A DNA stretch of 64,000 nt from NCBI GenBank assembly GCA_030847615.1, contig JAUMIR010000002.1, positions 321,561,386-321,625,385 on the forward strand. Direction: 5' to 3'. Position numbers and translations under genes: made by a program. This document shows positions 56,882-64,000 of the stretch, piece after piece. The notes beneath the pieces are model-generated. The model did not search any database. It saw nothing but the letters and a program-made list of their open reading frames with translations, and was not told where the DNA came from. The DNA is from Gambelia wislizenii. Lineage: Eukaryota > Chordata > Lepidosauria > Squamata > Crotaphytidae. Each line of letters starts with the position of its first letter. The first letter of the stretch is position 1.

Positions 56882-57054
56882 AAGGAACTCAGGGGATTTA
56901 GGCGGGAAGCCTTTATAAGGGACCGTTAGGATGGGCGGAGTTACCGCCAAAAATGTATCAAAGCACATTCTGCCTAGCGATTCTAGAAGGTTCCGATGCT
57001 CTGCGCAGGCGCAGGAGTAACCCAGCTGTGTGATTCACAGAGACCATGAAGATA
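56882..57054 (-). repeat. DIRS right inverted terminal repeat
   Basis: Inverse of the left repeat: AAAGGAACTCAGGGGATTTA to AACCCAGCTGTGTGATTCAC. It is upstream of gag in the direction of transcription. Confidence 0.9.
56911..56920 (-). promoter_or_regulatory. TATA-like box in the DIRS 5' repeat
   Basis: CCTTATAAAG on the minus strand, about 320 bp upstream of the gag ATG. The same motif occurs inverted in the left repeat at about 50940-50949. A promoter role is inferred. Confidence 0.4.
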
Positions 57055-57481
57055 CACACACACATACACACACATCCCCTGAGATGCCTTAGGGGGCCAA
57101 AAAACACCCTTGGGGATCGCATTCAGCCTGTGGGCCACACTTTGCCAACCCCTGCTTTAGATCAATTTGGCAGTAAGTCCTTGGAACTAATATCTTCTCT
57201 GTCTGTTGTATAATCTTGCCTGAGACATCCTGATGATGGTGATGATGATGATGGTGGTGGTGGTGGTGGTGGTGGTGATGATTTAGAAGAATGTCATAAA
57301 AGGTGCAGTTTGCAGTGTGTGACTTTTTAAAATCTTTGCACTCGGACTGTGGTAAATTAATCTGTAAGTGATTTGATGTGTGGCACAGAATTGGTGCTTT
57401 GAGGTGGCTACTACAGAGAAAGGGGTGAACTACAGGGGATGGGATGAACTGATCTCAGATCTCTTCTAGATGTGCACTATA
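57055..57481. repeat. microsatellites between DIRS and mariner
   Basis: (CA)n at 57053-57075 and a (GAT)n/(GGT)n tract at 57230-57283. GTGGGCCACACTTTGCC near 57130 resembles the end of a common hAT MITE. Confidence 0.7.
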
Positions 57482-58805
57482 TGAGGTCTGTATATTAAAT
57501 AATGAAACCATGTTTCTACCTTTCAGACAAATCAGGGAGGACTGTGAATGCTTGAGTAGTGACCTTGAACATGTGTGAACGTGCATGTATGACAAACATC
57601 AACACTCTCAGCCCTTCAGTTAATTGTCAGTCGTCATTTAAAGCAGCTGTGTTGTCTTTTGTGTGCTGGAAAAATGCTAAGTTTAAAAGTTGAGCAATGT
57701 ATCAATTTGAATTTTTTAGTAAAATTGAACAAAACACCAATAGAATATTTTCAAATGCTTACTGAAGCCTACGGGGAAGACTGCATGTTTCAAGCACGTG
57801 TGTTTGAGTGGCACAAAAGATTCAGAGAAGGACATGAGAATGTGGAAGACAATGAATGTCCTGGATAATCTTCCACTTCAAAAACCGAAGAAATTGTGGA
57901 AAAAATCAGCCAGATTGTTCAAGGAGACCACTGACTCAGTGTCCAAATGATAGCTGAAGCTGTGAACATTGAGAAAGACACTGCATGGAAAATTTTGCAT
58001 AAGGATCTCAACATGAGAAAAGCTTGTGCCAAGATGGTCCCTAGGGTTCTCACACCAGAGCAAAAAGAGTGCCACAAGGAAATTTGTGTTGACATTCTGC
58101 AGCAACTTGAGGTGGACCCAAACCTTTTTAAAAAAATCATCACTTGTGATGAAACCTGGATCTTCCAGTATGATCTTGAGACAAAACGACAGTCAATGCA
58201 CTGGAAAACACCATAATAACCAAGAATGAAAAAAGCACATCAAAGCAAGTCCACATTCAAAGCCATGCTTATTGGTTTTTTGACATCAAGGGCGTAATTT
58301 TGGCAGAATGGGTTCCAAAAGGCAGAACAGTGAACCAGCATTATTTATAAGGAAGTTTTTGACAAAGCTGAGAGAAAGAGTCAGGAAAAAAACAGCCAAA
58401 ACTATGGGAAAATAGTTTCATTCTTCATCAAGACAATGTGCCTGCTCACACAGCACTTTCTGTTAAGCAGTTTCTGGCCAATAAACCCATCACTATACTT
58501 GAACATCCTCCATATTCGCCAGATTTGGCACCATGGGACTTTTTTCTTTTCCTTAAAGTGAATTAGGTACTTAAAGGAACACATTTTGAGTCAATTGATG
58601 CAGGAAAGAAGAAAATAGCAGACATGTTGAAACAGCTGACAGAAACTGATCTGCTCCACGCCTTTGACCAGTGGAAAAAACAAGACTGCACCGGTGTGTG
58701 CGTGTGAACAGTGAGTATACTGAAGGGGACAAGCATTAGAATTGTAATACATATAAATAAAGATAGGTTATTGTACCTGTCTCGTTATTTAATAGACATA
58801 CCTTG
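57482..58805 (+). mobile_element. mariner copy 2, full length
   Basis: 1,324 bp, TA on both sides (57480-57481, 58806-58807). Inverted ends AGGTCTGTATATTAAATAAT and, inverted, AGGTATGTCTATTAAATAAC. Same family as 38143-39579. Confidence 0.9.
57674..58739 (+). pseudogene. mariner transposase (several stops and frameshifts)
   Basis: Domains in order: N-terminal helix-turn-helix region (YFQMLTEAYGEDCMFQARVF, EWHKRFREGHENVED), a second DNA-binding segment (VNIEKDTAWKILHKDLNMRK, CAKMVPRVLTPEQKECH), then the catalytic domain. The first Asp is in IITCDETWIF. The second is in an HQDN block near 58430. The third is in a YSPDLAPWDFF-type block near 58515. About 345 codons if intact, the usual mariner length. 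Stops fall at about 57866, 57932 and 58214, and frame changes occur near 58340-58400 and after 58520. The stop at 58737-58739 ends GDKH. It encodes a D34D cut-and-paste enzyme acting at TA sites; dead here. Confidence 0.9.
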
Positions 58806-58807
58806 TA

Positions 58808-58923
58808 CTCTTACATACACATTTAGGGTGCAACCTTATGCATGCATCCTCAAAGTAATTCTCACAGTTTTCAAGAAAGACTTAATTACTGGTAATTATG
58901 TATAAGAACTGTAGCCCTACTAT
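58808..58923. other. short unassigned stretch
   Basis: GGTGCAACCTTATGCATGCA resembles a common short reptile repeat end. Confidence 0.3.
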
Positions 58924-59160
58924 GTTTTTATGTGCCTTCAATTTGACTCTGACTTATGGCCACTGCCCAAAGCATCTCATAGGGTTTTCTTGGCAAGATT
59001 TATTTAGGGGAGGTTTGCAATTGCCTTCCTCTGAAGCTGAGAGAGTGGGACTTGTCCAAGGTCACCCAGTAGGTTTCCATAGCTGAGAAGGGATTTAAAC
59101 CCCGGTCTTCTACAGTCCTAAGTCCAACACTCAAACTATTACACCAAACTGGCTCTCTTT
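58924..59160 (-). mobile_element. tRNA-derived SINE with RTE-type tail
   Basis: Inverted: TATGTGCCTTCAATTTGACT tail, GGTTTTCTTGGCAAGATTTA, CCAAGGTCACCCAGTAGG and AGTCCAACACTCAAAC head. Same family as 5780-6005. Confidence 0.8.
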
Positions 59161-59257
59161 CAGCCCTAGAGAAAGATAGATAAAATATTTCTGCAGTATT
59201 CAACCAGACTTAAAGTCTTTTTCAACAACACCATCTCAAAATGAACAGATTTTTAAA

Positions 59258-59345
59258 AGAACAGCAGTGTAATCTTCTACATACTTACTTGGGGTTAAGT
59301 CCTACTGAATTCAATTGAGCTTACTTCTGAGTATACACATATATA
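59258..59345. mobile_element. short palindromic MITE-like repeat
   Basis: ACTTGGGGTTAAGTCC and TTGAGCTTACTTCTGAGT are inverted arms around TGAATTCA. It is a widespread reptile repeat; its class is inferred. Confidence 0.5.
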
Positions 59346-60640
59346 ATCACAGAGACTGGATTGCTCCATAAAGGTTTCATTTGGAATGGCCTAATATTTT
59401 ACAGCAATAAGAAGTTCAGTATAGTAAAATTTCTGAAAAATACCCAAGCATATAAAAACAAAACCAAAAAAACCAAAAAACCAATCACCAAAGCCAAACT
59501 CAGTTGGACGAAAGATTAATTTGATCCAGGCCCTTTTAAGCAAACATGAAGCACTATGCCAAAGCTATTCTGTATTTGTGGGATATGTGCAATAATATGT
59601 CCCTTATGAACAGATTGCAGTGACCTTGGGCTGGAAGTGAACCCATGTCTGGAGAAAATAATGGCTAACACATTAACTAATTTCACAGCACTCCATGCAA
59701 GGATGTTTCCTTACTTAAGGCAAAGTATACACATGCACATAGAATTTTTTTTAAAAAGAAATCTTCAAGCTTCCCGAAAAATGAAGACAGACGGGCTCTG
59801 GCATTAGTTACTTAGATACGCCTAGGCTGAAAACAGTTAAACACATGGATATGACATTCTGCAATGTCTCGTCTTTAGTTTGTCAAGGTTTTTAAATCCC
59901 TCTTGAGCTGGAGTACCATTTTTAGCTTGGCTAGGTCAGAATGACACTGAACAATATGACGGATGACACACTAGACAGCTATATGGACAGAGATGTCATC
60001 AGCAAGCCAGCTGTGCTAACACCTGTATGTCCTGCACAATTGATCTTTAGGAACATGGATTTTTAAAAAGTCAGGTTAGTCGGGGCTCAAAACAACAACA
60101 AAAAATGTGTTAAGAGATTTGCAAAATAATTGCACAAAGACCAAGAGGAAGGACTTGAAGGAAATAGCTTGAAGGACTTGAAGGAAATAGTTCAATATAA
60201 TTTTTACATCCCATCTTTCTTCCACATGATGATACCAAGATCTGATTAAGATCAAAAATGTACGAGTCATCTTTTACAGGACTTTCTTTTCTGGAAACAA
60301 ACAGGCAGGTGCTTTTGAAACATTTAAAAAATCTTTGTTGTTTTCCTGTTGACTTCTTTACATGTGCCTACTGGTCCGTTTCACTTGTGGCAGGTGCCAG
60401 GTTGATAGACAAAAGCCAAGAATAGCTACAGTACATACAATGATACCCTCACATTCCTGTCACTATCCTGCCAGTGCACTTGAGGATGGTGTATTCTGTA
60501 TTTCCCACTCAGAACAAAAGCCAAGTCACAACTTTCAAAAACAGGGAAGTGGGGAAGGCATTGGGATTGATTTTGCACCTAGTTACTGGTTTGTATATTG
60601 TGACAATTTACTGATTCCCAATGAATATGGGTTTTGTTGG
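59346..60640. other. AT-rich sequence; one 23-bp tandem duplication
   Basis: CTTGAAGGAAATAG occurs twice in a tandem near 60149-60191. Nothing else was recognised. Confidence 0.45.
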
Positions 60641-60822
60641 GCCTGTGTGGTGTAGTGGCTTGAGTGTTGGACCATGACTTTGGAGACGCTTGGCATGAAA
60701 ACCCACTGGGTGACCTTGGGCAAGCCACATACTCTCAGCCTGAGAAAACCCCATGATAAATTCACCTTAGGGTTGCCATAAGTCAGAAATGACTTGAAAG
60801 CAAACAACAACAACAACAATGG
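60641..60822 (+). mobile_element. tRNA-derived SINE with RTE-type tail, internally deleted
   Basis: TGTGTGGTGTAGTGGCTTGA head, ACTGGGTGACCTTGGGCAA, CATAAGTCAGAAATGACTTG tail and (CAA)n. The B-box region is shortened. Confidence 0.8.
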
Positions 60823-60854
60823 ATTTTGTTTGTTACCAGAAAGTGTTGTAGTTG

Positions 60855-61080
60855 TTACATTTGTATCCCACCTTTATCCCAAACTTGGAACTCGAGTTGG
60901 CTTACAATTTAAAAAGAACAACACCACTAAAAACATACAAAAAGTGAAAATTAAAATGCAATTAAATGAGTCACAGTAGTAAAACAATTCAAACCTACAT
61001 TTAAAAGAATAAAACTGCAATTAAAAAATAAAGCTATAACACAATTGCAAACCCACATAGGGCAAACCCCCCCCCACTAC
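60855..61080 (-). mobile_element. LINE 3' end (L2/CR1-type), inverted
   Basis: TTGTATCCCACCTTTATCCC and GAGTTGGCTTACAATTTAAA are the inverse of a common reptile LINE 3' end; A-rich sequence with a poly-C run follows. Confidence 0.5.
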
Positions 61081-61216
61081 ATCAAGGACTCAGCTCTCTT
61101 CATAGAAAAAACCCAACATCCTTGAACTGAAACCTAGAGACAGACTGATCAGCTTTGATGTGGTCTCCTTATTTGCCAAAGTCCCCATAATGGACACTAT
61201 GGCACACTCATCCAAC

Positions 61217-61412
61217 CATTAGGAAGAACTTCCTGATGGCAAGAGCTGTTCGGAAGTAAAATACACTGCCTCGGAGTGTGGTGGAGTCTGGGGAGGTTTT
61301 TAAACAGAGGCTGGATGGCCATCTGTCTAGAATGATTTGATTGTTCATTCCTGCATGGCAGGGGGTTGGACTGGGAGGCCCTTGCGATCTTTTCCAACTC
61401 TATGATTCCAGT
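61217..61412 (+). mobile_element. CR1 LINE 3' end
   Basis: TAGGAAGAACTTCCTGATGG, TTAAACAGAGGCTGGATGGC, GCATGGCAGGGGGTTGGACT and CAACTCTATGATTCC. Confidence 0.9.
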
Positions 61413-61639
61413 TATCACTTTTTAATGTTACGTGGCTATTCTTGCCAGAATGAAGACTGGAGAGAGTGCCTGTAACTTTTAATGGTTGTGTAGCAGAGGA
61501 AATTTGAGCAAGTATTGCTTATCACACAAACAGGCAACAATCAATAGCTGGTAAAACTTCCTCTTCCACACATCCATTAAAAAAGTGGTTCTTAACCTTT
61601 TCTTTGCTAGGGAGCCCCTTTAAATATCTTTTGTTGCTG

Positions 61640-61739
61640 TGGCTTTGATCGTGATTCCTGCGTGGCAGGGGGTTGGACTGGATGGCCCTTGTGGTCTCTT
61701 CCAACTGTATAATTTTATGATTCTATGATTCTATGATAG
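61640..61739 (+). mobile_element. CR1 LINE 3' tail
   Basis: GTGGCAGGGGGTTGGACTGG and terminal ATTCTATGATTCTATGAT repeats; only about 100 bp remain. Confidence 0.85.
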
Positions 61740-62027
61740 ATTTTTCACATTGTGAGGCCTGAGTACCAAGCCAGCAGAAAGCGAGTACTACTGAGAAACT
61801 AGAGGTCCATTCAGGGAAATGAAGTTCTCTGGCTGTTTGGTTTTTAAAAATCTAGAAACACATTAGAAGACTTAGAACCCAGACATCACAAACCCTAAAC
61901 TCCAGACGTATCTCTATTCAGAGTGGATAATTCAAGCTCTCAGTACTGCTTCGTGACTCAGAAGCTGCAGCTAGTTTAAAATGCAGCAGCTAGATTGCTG
62001 ACAGGATCACCATACAAAAACCACATA

Positions 62028-62823
62028 CCTCTCCTTCTCTGGCTTTTCTTCACAAACGAAGATTCAGGAAGGCCTCATCCCACACTTTCTGCAAGCGCGC
62101 TGATGACTAAAAAGGCCAATCCAAGATAAATAAGTCTGGTTGCAGAAAGCACAGCAGAAGGTCTCCTTGGGTGATGTTTCTGGGTTGTGAGTCTTTCTGT
62201 GTTGTCATTTCTCTTCAAGACTTGTTCAGCGTGAGTTCTCAAATCGTTCAGGACGCTGCTGAACAAGACTGTCATCTTCCGGGTCAGCCTCGAGCGACCA
62301 AAGTCCTGAACTGGCTGTATGCAGGATAGGGTCTGCGGCTTCCAGTGCATCTTTACACCTGCCGTTTCGTCCCTCGCCTATCGCTACAGGGCTTTTTTGG
62401 AAATGGATTTATCCTTCGAGCCTGTGCAATGGATTTTTCTGGTGGAGCGCAGCGTGCACAGAACTGGCCTCACCCTTTAAACCAAAGGTTCATCTGCTGT
62501 GGCCTTACAAGCATGGACGGTAGCAGCGAGGTCCTCGGGTTGTAGGTTTGATTAGAGTTTCCTTCTCTTAGATGGTTGACCTTACAGGGTTGAATGAGCA
62601 CAATCTGCCCAGGTTTGGGATTAGTTTTCCTTCTCCTAGGATGGTTGCCAAAAGGCTAGAGAGCCCATCCTGCCCTTTGACGCTCTTTGTCAGACCCTCC
62701 AGTTTTGACCTGGCTGGCATGGGAGACCCTACCGGTGGCTATTATGCCACCACCAGCATAGCTCAAAACATCATTAGGGTACGCAAGCCTCTCTCCCACG
62801 ACAAGGGGGTGTTAATGGAGAGG
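62028..62823 (-). mobile_element. internally deleted LINE-A derivative
   Basis: 796 bp flanked by the perfect duplication ACAAAAACCACATA (62014-62027, 62824-62837). Its 3' 290 bp or so match the end of LINE-A at 20.5-20.76 kb, including the zinc-motif coding part, hairpin and GA-rich end. The other 500 bp have no counterpart in the truncated copy at 18.9 kb and look like a LINE 5' region. No reverse transcriptase remains, so it would need help in trans. Confidence 0.8.
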
Positions 62824-63026
62824 ACAAAAACCACATAACACCAGTGTTAAAGGAATTGTACTGGCTGCCAATATATGTCTGATCTGGATTCAAAGTAACA
62901 AAATTTAAAGCTTTAAACAGCTTGAGAGCTCAGTACTTGAAGGAGCACCTCCTTCTCTACAGGTCTGTCTGAGTTTTGAGGTCTGTTTGAAGAGCCCTCC
63001 TTTGTGTCTCATTAGTTGGAGCAGTA

Positions 63027-63312
63027 CAGGTCGCTCCCCTTATGCGCAGGGGATATGTTCCTAGATCTACCATAGATACTTGAAATCACCAGTAATAACA
63101 AACCCCATAGAATCACACTGGAGGATCTAGGAAATGCCTGGAAAGGACACTTCTCTCAGCATCTCCAGCACAACTCTATGGTAACTTCCAGCAGAAGTTA
63201 CCATAGAGTCACACTGGAGGACCTAGGAAATACCTAGAAAGACCATATTTTTAGACAATAGATAATTGAAACCATAGGTACTATTCCCACATATACAGGA
63301 GGGGGCAACCTG
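63027..63312 (+). mobile_element. MITE-T copy 3 with internal inverted duplication
   Basis: TA-flanked (63025-63026, 63313-63314), ends CAGGTCGCTCCCC and GGGGGCAACCTG. The module CACACTGGAGGACCTAGGAA occurs twice (about 63115 and 63211), the second copy preceded by a perfect hairpin at 63173-63209. Confidence 0.8.
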
Positions 63313-63693
63313 TATACTGTGGGAGGACACGGGAGAGGGTCTTCTCTGCTCTAGCAACCCAATTATAGAATTCCTCCCCTTAGAGATCAAACTGGTGCCA
63401 ATATTACTGTCACTTCAACACCAAGTAAAAACACAGTTGTTTGCTAAAGCCTTTGGGGCCTAATTGATTTTATACACATCAACACATGTTTATGCTTTTA
63501 ATTCAATTTAAACTGTTTAAACTAGCTTTAAACTGGCTTTTAACTTGCCAAATTGCTTAACGTGTTTTTAATCTTTTAAAACCACTTTTAATTGTTTACT
63601 TTCTTTCAAAATGGTCAAGTTTATTTTATTGTACACCACTCTGAGATCTTTAGATATAGGACAGGATACAAATATTTAAATAAACAAATAGTT

Positions 63694-64000
63694 CAATATA
63701 GAAGCAAGCATGCCATACAGGCACAATACGAAAATTAAAACAGCAGTAGCACTAGGAGTGGTGGTAACCTCTCCTCATTGAGCCTCATGTAAGTATAACC
63801 TACAGAAACTGTGCTTCTGTAGACAAGGCCCCATGTCAAACTGTCCTTAGTTCTATGAAGGCATTTGCTTGCTCACAGGTAGAGCTAAAGTGGTGAAGGA
63901 GATGCGAGGATATCCCTGCATTCCTGACTGTCTTTTAGAGCTTCACACCCTGGGCTCTGCTCATGGGAGCTCAGCTGGTGCATTCAGTAGGACACCCTTA
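63694..64000. other. sequence without recognisable feature
   Basis: Nothing recognised. Confidence 0.4.

Larger units (their letters stand above)
50779..57054 (-). mobile_element. DIRS-type tyrosine-recombinase retroelement, nearly full length
   Basis: 6.28 kb on the minus strand. Inverted terminal repeats lie at both ends, an internal complementary region is next to the left one, and the gene order is gag, RT-RNase H, tyrosine recombinase. There is no integrase, no protease and no target duplication. These are the defining features of DIRS1-like elements, which integrate a circular cDNA with a recombinase. Ends were set by matching the internal complementary region. Confidence 0.9.
61880..63693 (+). 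mobile_element. L2-type LINE 3' fragment carrying two insertions
   Basis: AAGCTGCAGCTAGTTTAAAA and TGCAGCAGCTAGATTGCTGA read KLQLV-NAAARLL. After the insert, TTGTACTGGCTGCCAATAT reads LYWLPI, and TTTAAAGCTTTAAACAGCTT reads FKALNSL. The end has GTACACCACTCTGAGATC and AAATAAACAAATA. It is interrupted at 62028-62823 and 63027-63312. Confidence 0.65.

Noticed and set aside
51309..57054. LTR retrotransposon or retrovirus
   Set aside because: Terminal repeats are inverted, a tyrosine recombinase replaces integrase, and no protease or envelope is present.

Overview
The window is vertebrate genomic DNA, AT-rich and intron-like or intergenic. The repeat set points to a squamate reptile, probably an iguanian lizard: CR1 tails built on ATTCTATG, L2-clade LINEs, Penelope-like and DIRS retroelements, mariner and Tigger DNA transposons, hAT-type MITEs, tRNA-derived SINEs with an RTE-like tail and (CAA)n end, and a 5S rRNA-derived SINE. 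No complete host gene is visible. The only plausible host coding segment is one 132-bp exon candidate on the minus strand (40530-40661), so the window may be mostly one large intron or a gene-poor interval.

Layout. 0.6-1.3 kb: Penelope-like 3' end with a GIY-YIG nuclease fragment. 1.9-7.6 kb: MITEs and four SINE copies. 9.7-12.0 kb: two unexplained 232-bp inverted repeats, about 96% identical, 1.8 kb apart. 12.6-14.1 kb: LINE fragments, including a LINE inserted into a SINE with a perfect 12-bp target duplication. 16.5-17.8 kb: CR1 tail, SINE and a Tigger-type element carrying a second one. 18.9-20.8 kb: LINE reverse transcriptase (here LINE-A) in one frame with three nonsense changes. 20.9-23.2 kb: MITE cluster. 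26.8-31.2 kb: CR1 fragment, then a near full-length L2 on the minus strand, 3.8 kb, with a 170-bp tandem array at its 5' end, inserted into a tRNA-derived SINE. 31.4-33.7 kb: MITEs, Penelope fragments and a short templated duplication. 34.7-36.4 kb: GC-rich foldback element, a nested palindrome with arms of about 620 bp. 38.1-39.6 kb: mariner with an internal deletion, invaded by a single-arm relative of that foldback element. 46.4-47.9 kb: 5S-derived SINE split by a 1.3-kb insert. 50.8-57.05 kb: 6.3-kb DIRS retroelement on the minus strand with inverted terminal repeats, internal complementary region, gag, RT-RNase H and tyrosine recombinase. 57.5-58.8 kb: full-length mariner with broken transposase. 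58.9-63.7 kb: SINEs, CR1 and L2 fragments, the L2 fragment hosting an internally deleted LINE-A derivative with a perfect 14-bp target duplication.

The genes here work within their own elements. DIRS combines RT-RNase H with a tyrosine recombinase. L2 and LINE-A encode target-primed reverse transcription machinery. Mariner encodes a D34D transposase. All have lesions and look inactive. SINEs and MITEs depend on such enzymes in trans. The stacking of target duplications gives a readable relative chronology.

Limits: family names come from motif recognition by eye. Boundaries without a target duplication are approximate, usually within tens of bases. Counts of mismatches are by hand.
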